A DNA stretch of 64,000 nucleotides from an uncultured Verrucomicrobiota bacterium (GTDB lineage Bacteria; Verrucomicrobiota; Verrucomicrobiia; Verrucomicrobiales; Verrucomicrobiaceae): assembly GCA_903838675.1 (NCBI GenBank), contig CAILZI010000084.1, forward strand, positions 20,873 through 84,872. The letters run 5' to 3'. How positions within the stretch are numbered: the first letter of the stretch is position 1; each line of letters starts with the position of its first letter. Of this stretch, positions 7,768 to 16,745 are shown piece after piece. The notes under the pieces were generated by a model. The model was not told the DNA's origin. It saw nothing but the letters and a program-made list of their open reading frames with translations, and searched no databases. The translations under genes were made by a program, and so were the position numbers.

Positions 7768-9708
7768 ATGGCTGAAGAACGAGCGAGTAAAAAACTGTGG
7801 GACCGTGCGGCGTGGAAAGACGCCAGCTTTTTCCTGACCTACCTTCGTCCGCACTACAATGTGTTTATCCCCGCGCTCATCGCCCTGGCGATCACGGGCG
7901 GCATGACGGTCATTTTTATCAAGGAATTGGCCGCGCTGATCGGGAAGGGACTTGGGGGAGGTATTGGCGCTGAGTGGATTGTTCACTTCAAAGCATTTGC
8001 CGGCCAGTTGTCCGCTTTGACAGGAGGATGGCCTGCTGAAGCCGCCAAACCCGAATGGGGCGGTCAATTGAAGGATGTTGCCAGGCAAGCTTCAGAACTG
8101 AACGCTGATTTAAAAGGTGCCAGCGGGCCGCAGTGGATGGCTGAACTGACGCGCACAGCATGGTATCTGGTGGGGATTGTGGGTGCTCAGGCGGTCATCG
8201 CGTTCTTTCGCATCATGCTCTTCGCCAAAGCTTCCGAGCGCGCCCTGGCGGCTCTCCGGCTCGATACCTTCAGCCGCATCATCCGTCTGCCCATGGCCAC
8301 GCTGAACCAGCGCCGTGTCGGCGAGCTGGCATCGCGCCTTGCCAACGATGTCGAGGCCATGCGCGAGACGCTGGTCGTTACCATCCCGATGCTCATCCGC
8401 CACACAGTTATGCTGTCACTTTGCCTGGTGCTGATCCTGAACATGTCGGTCAAACTCTCGCTGTTCATGGTCGGTACGATCCCCGTGGTGATCGTGATGA
8501 TCGCCATTTTCGGCTCGCGCATTCGCAAGCTCACCAAGCGCGCGCAGGACAACCTCGCTGCTTCGCAGGTCGTGGTGGACGAGAGTCTGCAAAGCATTGT
8601 CAGCGTCAAAGCTTTTCGCAATGAGGCCTATGAACTGGCCCGCTATGACAAAAACCTCAGCGAATATCTGCGCACCGTGCTGCGTGCCGCGGTGCCGCGG
8701 GCCTCGTTCATCGCTTTTATCATCTTCGCCTTCAGCATCGCTTTGATCCTCGTTACGTGGTTCGCCATGCGTATGCTGAACGATGGCAGCATCGGCAAGG
8801 AGGAGCTGACGCAGTTCGCAGGTCTCAGCGGCATGATCGCAGCCTCCTTCATGCAGTTTCCTGAACTGATCACCCAGCTCCAGCGTTCACTCGGTGCCAC
8901 CGAGCGCGTGCGCGAAATCCTGCGTGATCAAACCGAGCCCGATGACACCGCGGGTGCTTCCACACAGCGCTTCAAAGGTGAGATCGACATGCACGATGTC
9001 AGCTTTGCTTATCCCACCCGCCCGGAAGCCGTCGTTCTGCGTGACTTCAATCTCCAGGCAAAAGCCGGTCAGCGCATCGCACTCGTCGGTCCCAGCGGTT
9101 CGGGCAAATCTACCAGCGTTGCGCTGCTCTTCCGTTTCTACGATCCGACCACCGGCGAAATCCGCATCGATGGCCAGCCGATCCGTGACATGTCCCTCAC
9201 CACGCTGCGCCGCAATCTCGCCCTCGTGCCGCAGGAGGTCCTCCTTTTCGGCGGCAGCATCAAAGAAAACATCGCCTACGGCAAGCCCGAGGCCACCGAG
9301 GAAGAGATCATCAGCGCCGCGAAAAAAGCCAACGCCCATGACTTCATCGTCAGCCTCACCGAAGGTTATCAGACCCTCGTGGGAGACCGCGGCACCCAGC
9401 TCTCCGGCGGCCAGCGTCAGCGCATCGCCATTGCTCGCGCCATTCTCGCAGATCCGGCCATCCTGATCCTCGATGAAGCCACCAGCAGCCTCGACGCCGA
9501 AAGCGAACGCCTCGTGCAGGACGCCCTCGACAAGCTGATGGAAAACCGCACCAGCATCATCATCGCCCACCGCCTCAGCACCGTCCGTCGTTGCGATCAG
9601 ATCCTTGTCATGTCCGTCGGTGCCATCCTCGAACGCGGCACCCACGACGAACTCGTCGCCAAACCCGGCAGCCTCTACGGCTCCCTCGCCAAGCTCCAGT
9701 TGGAATAG
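7768..9708 (+). CDS. MsbA-type ABC exporter (fused membrane and ATPase domains)
   Basis: A 646-residue half-transporter. The N-terminal membrane domain has about six spans, with a large loop inserted between the first and second spans (about residues 55-130). The nucleotide-binding domain occupies about 400-640, with Walker A GPSGSGKST, Q-loop VPQEVLLF, signature LSGGQRQR, Walker B ILILDEATSSLD and the H-loop IIAHRLS. All catalytic residues are intact. The family exports lipids, lipid A precursors or drugs, and the protein would act as a homodimer in the inner membrane. The substrate is not evident from the neighbours. Confidence 0.9.
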   Translation: MAEERASKKLWDRAAWKDASFFLTYLRPHYNVFIPALIALAITGGMTVIFIKELAALIGKGLGGGIGAEWIVHFKAFAGQLSALTGGWPAEAAKPEWGGQLKDVARQASELNADLKGASGPQWMAELTRTAWYLVGIVGAQAVIAFFRIMLFAKASERALAALRLDTFSRIIRLPMATLNQRRVGELASRLANDVEAMRETLVVTIPMLIRHTVMLSLCLVLILNMSVKLSLFMVGTIPVVIVMIAIFGSRIRKLTKRAQDNLAASQVVVDESLQSIVSVKAFRNEAYELARYDKNLSEYLRTVLRAAVPRASFIAFIIFAFSIALILVTWFAMRMLNDGSIGKEELTQFAGLSGMIAASFMQFPELITQLQRSLGATERVREILRDQTEPDDTAGASTQRFKGEIDMHDVSFAYPTRPEAVVLRDFNLQAKAGQRIALVGPSGSGKSTSVALLFRFYDPTTGEIRIDGQPIRDMSLTTLRRNLALVPQEVLLFGGSIKENIAYGKPEATEEEIISAAKKANAHDFIVSLTEGYQTLVGDRGTQLSGGQRQRIAIARAILADPAILILDEATSSLDAESERLVQDALDKLMENRTSIIIAHRLSTVRRCDQILVMSVGAILERGTHDELVAKPGSLYGSLAKLQLE

Positions 9709-9721
9709 CTTTGAAGGGAGC

Positions 9722-9739
9722 GCGGACACTCCTGTCCGC
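9722..9739 (+). repeat. REP-like hairpin, set D
   Basis: GCGGACA-CTCC-TGTCCGC. A related copy at 10073-10086 has a different stem (AGACA / TGTCT) and the same CTCC loop. Confidence 0.6.
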
Positions 9740-9821
9740 CTCATTCAATTGGCGGCGAAGACGCGATGAAATGGCGTTTTCCAAAACTGATTTCCGAAAA
9801 GTACGCGTGGCGACATTCGGC

Positions 9822-9903
9822 GGAGGCTTGAGGACAAGCCTCCCTGCCTCGCGCCGGGCACACGCCAGCCCAGCGCGGGTAGGGCTGGCTGTCCCAGCCA
9901 GCC
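9822..9903. repeat. Inverted pair of set-B REP hairpins
   Basis: The first (9822-9843) is inverted: GGAGGCTTG-AGGA-CAAGCCTCC. The second (9883-9903) is direct: GTAG then GGCTGGCTG-TCC-CAGCCAGCC. Two opposed REPs in one gap resemble the composite BIME arrangement known from enterobacteria. Confidence 0.7.
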
Positions 9904-10072
9904 GCCGTCGGAGCCCATGACTTTCTCGCCAGAGACAGCCTGCTAACGGAAATGTTTTTGCTAACTGCTACGAAATGCAGAGAAGCGCCTTTGGCTGCGG
10001 AACTCAATCACCTGTTCCAACGTGCTTACACTTGGAGTGTCACGCTCGCCTGCGCATGGCTTGAAGTACGAT

Positions 10073-10086
10073 AGACACTCCTGTCT
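10073..10086 (+). repeat. REP-like hairpin, set D (second copy)
   Basis: AGACA-CTCC-TGTCT, matching 9722-9739 in loop and inner stem but with a weaker outer stem. Confidence 0.5.
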
Positions 10087-10343
10087 GTCGGTCAGCGCTT
10101 TCCAATCATCCCAGACTCTCAAGTCCTCCACCCTCGCCAAAGCAGGGGGCGGCAACGCGCTGTATGCATCTCGATGGCGTAGCCATCCTAGCCTGTAGCG
10201 AGGCGATTGATCGCAGCGCCCCCCCTTGCCACACCCACCTCCTCACACCACGCATCGCGTGGCGACGCCATCCATCAGCTCCACGTCACCCTCTTCTCCA
10301 CTCCCCAAATCATAAATCGTAAATCATAAATCATAAATTCTTC

Positions 10344-11534
10344 TCAGCTCCTAAATACCATCGCTGGCTCCAGCTTGCTCACGCGCCAGATCCCCAGCAG
10401 CGCCGCCAGCGTGCAAATGCCCAGCACCACGCCTAGCACCGCAAACGGCACAAACTCCGGCATGTAAAACGGCGGCTGCTCATTCTTCAGCGCACCCATC
10501 GCAAAACCCGCCGTGCCCAGCAGTCCTATCCCATACCCAATAAACCCCACCGTAAACGCCTGCGTGATCAGCATCAGGCACAGCGTGCCATTGGACGCTC
10601 CCATTGCTTTCAGCGCTCCGAGATGCCGCATGTTCTCCAGCACGAACGAGTAAAACGTCTGGCAGCTCACGGCCATCCCCACCAGCAGACCAATGATCAC
10701 CGTCGTGCCGAATGAAATCGGAATCCCGGTGTTCTTCACATACCACCACACGGTCGAAATATTAAAATTGTCCGTCTTGCTGTCCGCGCGTTGCGCCCAG
10801 AACTCTCCAACGCTCGCCTCACGGTTCACGAAGGCCTTCAATCCCGTCTGACGGTGAATGTCCGCCACCGCCTGGTCCAGGCTCACACCTTCACGCGGCG
10901 CACAGATCACCGCCTGCAGCATCTTGCGTTGCGCAGGCACATACTGCAGCGCCCGCTCATACGTCGTCCACACATACGGCCCGCCGGTAAACGACGTCGC
11001 TGCATCCGCGATCCCCACCACGCGCGCTTCCTGGTCATTCAGCTCAAACACATCTCCCACCTTCACCTTGTCGCCGCGCTTGCGCGCCAGCCGGGTGACG
11101 CCCAGATCGTCAATGATCACCGAATGCGGCAGCCGCAGTTTCATCAGATCGCCTTCCAGCATCTTAGCCGGCGCTCCTGCCAGCGTGTTCGCATCAATGC
11201 CGATGAGCTGGATCATCTTAAAATTCCCGTTCTCCAATCGCACCCTCTGGATGCCTGAATAGATCGGCGCAGCCCACGCCACGCTGCTCACGCTGCGCAC
11301 CCGCGCCACATCCGTGTCCAGCAGCGGATTCGTCTCATTCACCTGCTCCACCTTTTCCTCCACCACCCAGATCGGTGCCGGGACATTTTTCAGCGTCGAT
11401 TTGGTCCAGTTCATCAGCCCGCAAAACACCGCCGTCTGCTGCGCCATCAGAAACGTCGCCACCGCAATGCCTGCAACGAGCATCAGGTACTTCGCCGTGT
11501 CACCAAACAGCATTTTGAGGGCAAGACGGAGCAT
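10344..11534 (-). CDS. FtsX/MacB-type ABC transporter permease
   Basis: A 396-residue permease with one N-terminal span (about residues 14-34), a large extracytoplasmic domain (about 40-265) and three C-terminal spans (about 270-295, 320-350, 360-385). The motif MRHLGALKAMGAS just after the second span is the conserved cytoplasmic loop of FtsX-family permeases that contacts the ATPase. This layout belongs to the MacB/LolCE/DevC type, which work mechanically on lipoproteins or export substrates rather than moving solutes through a pore. The cognate ATPase is not adjacent in the window, so the partner is unknown. Confidence 0.8.
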   Translation of the reverse strand: MLRLALKMLFGDTAKYLMLVAGIAVATFLMAQQTAVFCGLMNWTKSTLKNVPAPIWVVEEKVEQVNETNPLLDTDVARVRSVSSVAWAAPIYSGIQRVRLENGNFKMIQLIGIDANTLAGAPAKMLEGDLMKLRLPHSVIIDDLGVTRLARKRGDKVKVGDVFELNDQEARVVGIADAATSFTGGPYVWTTYERALQYVPAQRKMLQAVICAPREGVSLDQAVADIHRQTGLKAFVNREASVGEFWAQRADSKTDNFNISTVWWYVKNTGIPISFGTTVIIGLLVGMAVSCQTFYSFVLENMRHLGALKAMGASNGTLCLMLITQAFTVGFIGYGIGLLGTAGFAMGALKNEQPPFYMPEFVPFAVLGVVLGICTLAALLGIWRVSKLEPAMVFRS

Positions 11535-11575
11535 GACTGGGGATTACGTGTGGAATTCTCGCCTTGGTGCAGTCT

Positions 11576-12010
11576 TTAGCCGCCACCAAACATCCCGCCC
11601 AGCCCGCTGCTGATCACACTGGTCAGCACGCTTTGAATCTGGCTGCCGCTGGGATTGTTCTCATGAATCTGTCCCTGCGGTGTCAGTTTGTCGATGATCT
11701 GCGGCAAAAACTGCGACAGCAGCGGCAGCACCGTATGCACCTGCATGCCCACTTTGCCTGCAAGTGCCTGCAGGTTTTCCTCTCCCACAGCAGCCTTCAT
11801 CTGATCCGCATTGATCGGCATGTTCGTCCCCGTTCCGACCCATGAGGAAAAAGTCGCGCCCAGACCCGCTTTCTCAAACTGGGCCATCATGCCATTCAAA
11901 CCGCCCGCCTCATTAAGCAAACCCGAGAGCATCGCTGCAGGGTCCATTTTGGCAGAGCCGCCGAGCATGCTGCCCAGCGCGTTTTTGGCGAGTGAATCGA
12001 ATAGTCCCAT
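11576..12010 (-). CDS. YidB-like DUF937 family protein
   Basis: Starting at the ATG at 12010 the protein is 144 residues and begins MGLFDSLAKNALGSMLGG, typical of the YidB/DUF937 family. Helical segments with Gly-rich turns (LNEAGGLNGMMAQFEKAGLG, and SWVGTGTNMPI) follow, with a C-terminal Gly-rich tail. The family's function is not established. The reading frame stays open upstream to 12196, but that part lacks family features. It lies about 40 bases upstream of the permease start and shares its direction, so an operon is possible. Confidence 0.75.
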   Translation of the reverse strand: MGLFDSLAKNALGSMLGGSAKMDPAAMLSGLLNEAGGLNGMMAQFEKAGLGATFSSWVGTGTNMPINADQMKAAVGEENLQALAGKVGMQVHTVLPLLSQFLPQIIDKLTPQGQIHENNPSGSQIQSVLTSVISSGLGGMFGGG

Positions 12011-12334
12011 GGTGGCCGCGAGTGTGGGGGAGGGGATCGCAAAGTCAAGGCCACTCCACCAAGCGAACAAACGGTCCTGGCGCACCTCCGTCGCAAAATC
12101 GTCCTCGTCCTCGATCATGGCGCATCGAAAGCTGAAGGCACCTTCGAATCTGCCGCAGAGCGAGGGGCGGCAGAGGAAGCAGGGAATGGATTCCAATCTC
12201 TGCCCCCCTCTGCTCCTCTTTGCCTCTCTGCGGCAAACCGGACGTCACTGCGCGTTCCTGTAGCACATAGAATGGATCCTTGATCAAAACGCCCCGCCAC
12301 ACCCAAGGCACACCAGTAATGCCAGACACGTATT

Positions 12335-12354
12335 GTAGTCCCGCCTTCAGGCGG
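12335..12354 (+). repeat. REP-like hairpin, set C
   Basis: GTAG, then a stem CCGCC-TTCA-GGCGG. Copies at 25066-25085 (CCGGC / GCCGG) and 40433-40452 share the preceding GTA(A/T)TGTAG and the TTCA loop. Confidence 0.65.
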
Positions 12355-12445
12355 TCAGGTCTCAGTCCTGTCGCCTCAGTCCGGTCGCCTCGCCCACAAC
12401 CACTCTCGTTCTACCACCGTCTAACGCCCCCCTTGACCCGCACAC

Positions 12446-12473
12446 TTGACCTCCCACCCCCATCCGCTACTCT
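12446..12473 (+). promoter_or_regulatory. Weak sigma-70-like promoter candidate for htpG
   Basis: TTGACC, a 16-base spacer and TACTCT end 34 bases before the htpG start. The -35 is good and the -10 poor. No CIRCE-type inverted repeat was seen upstream of htpG. Confidence 0.25.
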
Positions 12474-12507
12474 CTCCGCCCCCAAACCAACGAAAAACCA
12501 CACAACC

Positions 12508-14346
12508 ATGAGCCAGACCCACGAATTCCAGGCCGAAGTCAAACAAGTCCTCGATATCGTCATTCACAGCCTTTACACCGACCGCGAGATCTTCATTCGC
12601 GAACTCGTGTCCAACGCTGCTGACGCGATGGAAAAGATGCGCCTTACCCAGCTCACGGAAAAAGAGGTCTTCGACCCCTCCGCCGCGCTGGAAGTCACCA
12701 TCACCACCGATGAAGCCGCCCGCACCCTCACCATTGCCGATCACGGCATTGGCATGACCCGCGCCGAGCTCGTCGAAAACCTCGGCACCATCGCACACTC
12801 CGGCTCCAAAGCTTTTGCCGCAGCCCTCAAGAACGCCGGCAAGCAAAACGACGCCTCCCTCATCGGTCAGTTCGGCGTGGGCTTTTACTCGGCCTTCATG
12901 GTCGCCGACAAAGTCGAGGTCCACACCCACTCCTGGCGCAATGACGGCGAGCACCTCGTCTGGACCAGCGATGGCAGCACCAGCTACACCATCGATGACT
13001 CCACCGAAGAAGCCCGTGGCTGCAAGATCGTCCTGCATCTCAAGGAAGACGCCGCCGAGTTCGCCACGAAGCATCGCGTAAAGCAGGTCCTGGAAAAATA
13101 CTCCAACTTCGTCAGCTTCCCCGTCATCCTCGACACCGAGCGCGTGAACACCGTTGAGGCCCTCTGGCTCAAATCCAAGGACGGCATCACCGATGAGCAG
13201 TACACTGAGTTCTATCGCTTCGCCGCCCACGCCTTTGATGACCCCAGCTACCGCCTGCACTTCCAGGCCGAGTCCCCCATCGCCATCAATGCTCTGCTCT
13301 TCACCCCCACGCAGAACATGGAATCCTACGGCATGGGCCAGATGGAGCCCAATGTCGGCCTCTACTGCAAAAAGGTTCTCATCGATCCAAAACCCAAGAA
13401 GCTGCTCCCTGAGTGGATGCGCTTCGTCCGCGGCGTCATCGACAGCGAAGACCTCCCTCTGAACATCTCCCGCGAGTCCATGCAGGACAGCGCCCTCGTC
13501 CGCAAACTCGGCGACGTCGTCGCCAAGCGCCTGCTCAAGCACCTCGACAAGGAGGCAGTCGAAGACCCGAAGAAGTACAACGATTTCTACGCCAGCTTCA
13601 GCCGCTTCTTCAAGGAAGGCATCGCCACCGACCACACCCATCGCGACGCCATCGCCAAGCTCCTGCGCTTTGAATCCAGCATGACCGAGCCCGGCGAAAC
13701 CGTCAGCCTCACCGAATACGTGAAGCGCATGAAGGAAGACCAGAAGGAAATCTACTACCAGGTCTCCACCTCCCGCAGCACCATCGAAAGCGGCCCCTAC
13801 GTAGCCGCTTTCAAGGCCAAGGGCTTCGAAGTACTCTACATGTTTGAGCACATCGACGAGTACGTCATCTCCAGCCTCAACAAGTTCGAGGACAAAGACC
13901 TCAAGTCCGTCAACGCCCCCGACATCGATCTCGGCGAAGACACCAGCGAAGGCGAAGCCCTCACGGAAAGTGACGCCACCTCCCTTTGCGACTGGATCAA
14001 AGAACGCCTCGTCAGCCAGGTCGAAACCGTTCGCACCGGCAAGCGCCTCGTCGGCAGCCCCGCCCTTGTGCTCACTCCTGAAGGCGAAATGAGCCCGCAG
14101 ATCCGTCAGATGATGAAGGCCATGGGCAAGGACGGCGACATGCCCGGATCGAAGGTCATCTTCGAAATCAATCCGCGTAACCAGCTCGTCCGCAATCTCT
14201 CCGCCCTCCGCTCCAAAGACCCCGAAACCGCCGGCCTCATCACCGACCAGATTCTCGACAACGCCCTCCTCTCCGCCGGCCTCCTCGACGAGCCTCAGCG
14301 CATCATCGAGCGCACCCAGAAGCTCATGGAAAAGCTCTCCGCGTAG
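12508..14346 (+). CDS. htpG: Chaperone protein HtpG (Hsp90)
   Basis: A 612-residue bacterial Hsp90, close to the usual length of about 620-630. The N-terminal GHKL ATPase begins QAEVKQVLDIVIHSLYTDREIFIRELVSNAADA and contains DHGIGMT and GQFGVGFYSAFMVAD, the ATP-binding motifs. The middle domain contains the conserved RGVIDSEDLPLNISRE with the catalytic Arg loop, and the C-terminal dimerisation domain is complete. An open frame extends upstream to 12280, but homology-like sequence starts at the ATG at 12508. It acts as a cytosolic ATP-dependent folding chaperone. Confidence 0.97.
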   Translation: MSQTHEFQAEVKQVLDIVIHSLYTDREIFIRELVSNAADAMEKMRLTQLTEKEVFDPSAALEVTITTDEAARTLTIADHGIGMTRAELVENLGTIAHSGSKAFAAALKNAGKQNDASLIGQFGVGFYSAFMVADKVEVHTHSWRNDGEHLVWTSDGSTSYTIDDSTEEARGCKIVLHLKEDAAEFATKHRVKQVLEKYSNFVSFPVILDTERVNTVEALWLKSKDGITDEQYTEFYRFAAHAFDDPSYRLHFQAESPIAINALLFTPTQNMESYGMGQMEPNVGLYCKKVLIDPKPKKLLPEWMRFVRGVIDSEDLPLNISRESMQDSALVRKLGDVVAKRLLKHLDKEAVEDPKKYNDFYASFSRFFKEGIATDHTHRDAIAKLLRFESSMTEPGETVSLTEYVKRMKEDQKEIYYQVSTSRSTIESGPYVAAFKAKGFEVLYMFEHIDEYVISSLNKFEDKDLKSVNAPDIDLGEDTSEGEALTESDATSLCDWIKERLVSQVETVRTGKRLVGSPALVLTPEGEMSPQIRQMMKAMGKDGDMPGSKVIFEINPRNQLVRNLSALRSKDPETAGLITDQILDNALLSAGLLDEPQRIIERTQKLMEKLSA

Positions 14347-14803
14347 GCGCGGAAACCAGCGTGTCGCAAACTCATCCCCGCATCGCGTAGCCGCAGCCCC
14401 AATTTGGACTGCGGTTGCGCAGTGAGGCACGAACGCAGCTACCGCTTTCGACGGGCTGGGTGGCTTTTTGCGTGCCATGCTCCATTCGAATGCGGGAGCC
14501 GGTGATTGTTCGCAGGCAAGTCACCTTGTGCCCGCCACGAGACCCACGAAAGCGGCTCATAAGACCTCTTTCTTCCATAAGGGACGCATGCACATCGCAG
14601 GATGGGTGTGGCGACAGCCCGCCCGTCTGCGAGCGTGTGACAACACCCCGCGACTCGCAGGCCCCAGCGCGGCGTGGTCCGCACTCTCCGAGTGCGGGGT
14701 TCGGATCAGACCTCACATACATCAAATGCCCTGCCCCAAGTAATCGCGCGCGAAGAACCAAACCTCCGCTTGCACCTTCGCGCCCTTCCGCCTTCATGCC
14801 CGC
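14347..14803. other. Intergenic region between htpG and ruvA, with set-A repeat unit
   Basis: No gene was found. From about 14600 to 14700 it holds a long version of the set-A unit: GATGGGTGTGGC, a CTGCGAG/CTCGCAG stem, CCAGCGCGGC and then the terminal hairpin. A similar long unit recurs at about 49255-49355. The first 250 bases show nothing recognisable. Confidence 0.55.
14679..14697 (+). repeat. REP-like hairpin, set A
   Basis: CCGCACTC-TCC-GAGTGCGG preceded by CCAGCGCGGCGTGGT. This is the commonest form of the set. Confidence 0.8.
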
Positions 14804-15409
14804 ATGATCGCCTTCCTTCGCGGCCTCCTCGCCGAAGCTCTCCCGCACCGTGCCACAATCGACGTCAACGGCGTGGGCTACCTCGTCCTCATCCCTCTCA
14901 CCACTTTCGACAAACTCCCGCAGCTAGGTGAAGAAGTGCAGCTTCTCACCCACTACCACGTCACCGACCGCGACCACACCCTCTTCGGCTTCATCACTCC
15001 AGACGAGCGCGATCTCTTCCGCCTCCTCATGGACCGCGTCTCCGGCATCGGCCCCAAGATGGCCCTCAGCGTCCTCAGCGGCATGCCCGTCGCCGCCTTC
15101 AAAGACGCCGTCATCAGCGGCGATGTAAAATCCCTCTCCCGCATCAAAGGCGTCGGTGGCAAAACCGCCGAACGCATCGTGCTCGAGCTCAAGGACAAAG
15201 TCGGCGTCGTCGATGCCTGGCAGGCCTCCCGCACCGCCAAAGGCGCCCACGATCCAAAACAGGAAGCCCAGACCGACGCCGTTCTCGGCCTCATCGCCCT
15301 CGGCTACAAGCAGACCGAAGCCATCAAAGCCGTCAACGACCTCGCCAAACAGCCCGGCATGGACACCGCCGACAAACTCATCCGCGAAGCCCTTCGCAGC
15401 ATGAATTAA
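14804..15409 (+). CDS. ruvA: Holliday junction branch migration protein RuvA
   Basis: A 201-residue protein of normal RuvA length. It has the N-terminal OB-fold (MIAFLRGLLAEA, VNGVGYLV), the helix-hairpin-helix pair (DRVSGIGPKMALSVLSG and IKGVGGKTAERIVLEL) and a C-terminal domain III (LGLIALGYKQTEAIKAV) that contacts RuvB. It binds four-way junctions as a tetramer and recruits the RuvB motor. ruvB and ruvC are not in the window. Confidence 0.95.
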   Translation: MIAFLRGLLAEALPHRATIDVNGVGYLVLIPLTTFDKLPQLGEEVQLLTHYHVTDRDHTLFGFITPDERDLFRLLMDRVSGIGPKMALSVLSGMPVAAFKDAVISGDVKSLSRIKGVGGKTAERIVLELKDKVGVVDAWQASRTAKGAHDPKQEAQTDAVLGLIALGYKQTEAIKAVNDLAKQPGMDTADKLIREALRSMN

Positions 15410-15483
15410 AGTAGCCTTGCTACTGCGCAACAAGAACCTCAGGGTTCCACTGAAAACCGCTTAACTTCAAGAACGGCAAAATC

Positions 15484-16113
15484 ATGAGTTTGGACAGATT
15501 CAAATCAATCTACACAGTCACCGCACAGTCAGAGAATCAGCTCTCATCAAACGAACCAGCGTTCCCTGTTTCTGACCTCGCGCCCATAATTGCAGAACTC
15601 GGCGGGCAAACCTTCAATCATGGAGTGTTCCGCGTGTTTCGTGCCGACCAGATTCCTGCAGCAGTGCAGGACATGGAAAGCATGTTCCCTCAGTATCGCG
15701 GAAGGCTTGTGCCTTTCGCCTTCGATTGGCTAGGGCGGCACTTTGCCTTGGATCTGGCAAAGGGCGACAATGGCCAGCCTCAGATGCTCATGCTCGAAGT
15801 AGGATCGGGTCAGGCGATGATAATTCCAGTCCCAGTGTGGGACTTCCTCAATGTGGAATTGGTCGAGTATGCGGCTGATGCTCTTGCCACTTCGTTTTGG
15901 CAGGAATGGAGGAGCCTCAATCCTGCCGATCTGGCTTTCACAGACTGTGTCGGCTACAAAGTGCCCCTCTTCCTCGGTGGCGCTGATGTCGTGGCCAATT
16001 TGGAAGTGAGTGACATGAGCGTCTATGTCGAGCTGTGCTGCCAGCTACGGAACAAAACCCGGAAACTCCCTCCAGGCCAGTCCATAGGCAGCGTCGCTTT
16101 AAAAGATGTGTGA
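15484..16113 (+). CDS. Orphan cytosolic protein, possibly of the GAD-like/Tdi1 immunity class
   Basis: A 209-residue protein with no signal peptide or membrane span, and less C-ending codon use than ruvA upstream. The C-terminal half (CVGYKVPLFLGGADVV then NLEVSDMSVYVELCCQL) resembles the closing part of GAD-like/DUF1851 (Tdi1-type) proteins, some of which are immunity proteins to type VI secretion effectors. That resemblance is from memory of the family pattern and is weak. No effector gene is adjacent. It may be a stand-alone immunity or SMI1-like gene acquired by transfer. Confidence 0.45.
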   Translation: MSLDRFKSIYTVTAQSENQLSSNEPAFPVSDLAPIIAELGGQTFNHGVFRVFRADQIPAAVQDMESMFPQYRGRLVPFAFDWLGRHFALDLAKGDNGQPQMLMLEVGSGQAMIIPVPVWDFLNVELVEYAADALATSFWQEWRSLNPADLAFTDCVGYKVPLFLGGADVVANLEVSDMSVYVELCCQLRNKTRKLPPGQSIGSVALKDV

Positions 16114-16178
16114 CATGAATGGCAATCGGTTAAGATATGGTTCCGTGCGTTTACAGCCTTGCTTCTTCAGTCTTCTTG

Positions 16179-16310
16179 AGCCCTGAAGGGGCGGCATATT
16201 GTAGCCCAGGGCCGCCGAGTCTTGACGAGGCCGCCCTGGGTTATTGCCAGCAATGCCGGGAAGCAAATCCAAGACTTCGCCACACCCCACGCTCACCAGC
16301 AGCGTTTACA
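16179..16310 (+). repeat. S element, copy 2
   Basis: Same order of parts as the other copies: 5' hairpin around GCCCTGAAGGGGC, a long stem (CCCAGGGC / GCCCTGGG), the conserved GGGAAGCAAATCC and the 3' box with CAGCAGCGTTTAC. Its long stem differs from copies 3 and 4 by a paired change. Confidence 0.75.
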
Positions 16311-16745
16311 TTGAACTCCGCCGCGTATCAGTCGCGCTGAGCCCTCCAAAATCCACGATGAACACCCTTAACCGAGTGCCATCCATGCATGACATCAGTC
16401 ACACCATCGGATGGCGGAGCCTTCCCAACCAGAGCCCGGGAGCGCGGGCCTCCGAGCCCGCAGCAGGTTGTCCGCGCATGGCGGGAGTTCTTCCATGCAG
16501 TCTGTCGCCAGCACACATGGGACATCAGTGCCGCCATCGGATGACGGAGCCATCCCAGCCTGTAGCGAGGGATTGAGCGAAGAGGCCCTCTTGCCCGCCG
16601 GTCGTTGAATAACTTTGGAAACGGTAACAGCGACATCCCTCGTAAACGCGCACATCATTCGCCCAGGCACTCGCATCGCGTAGAGATGCCAGCGCTCATG
16701 TCCCTGATCTCACGCCCCCGACTCCTCGCCCCCGACTCCTCGCCC
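16311..16745. other. Repeat-bearing intergenic region
   Basis: No gene was recognised. Two related units (about 16388-16440 and 16520-16580) each carry GACATCAGT, then CCATCGGATG, (A/G)CGGAGCC and (A/T)TCCCA. The second continues with GTAG and a partly paired GAGGG stem, as also seen at 25128-25182. Confidence 0.5.

Larger units (their letters stand above)
9709..10343. other. Repeat-rich intergenic region
   Basis: No gene was found in these 635 bases. They hold two set-D hairpins (9722-9739 and 10073-10086), two set-B hairpins (9822-9843 inverted, 9883-9903), a GATGGC-GTA-GCCATC hairpin near 10173 followed by GTAG, and an AT-rich run of near-identical AAATCATAAATC units at about 10308-10340 against the stop of the downstream permease gene. 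Confidence 0.7.
12011..12507. other. Intergenic region upstream of htpG
   Basis: No gene was recognised. It contains one set-C hairpin (12335-12354) and a tract with repeated TCTGC and CCTC words. A weak promoter candidate lies near its right end. Confidence 0.5.

Noticed and set aside
12421..14478. Long open frame antisense to htpG
   Set aside because: It mirrors the codon bias of the real gene (GC-rich third positions); composition is Gly/Val/Ala/Asp-rich without motifs. Same reasoning for the long antisense frames at 1267-2526, 26434-27477, 32989-34185 and 59413-60774.
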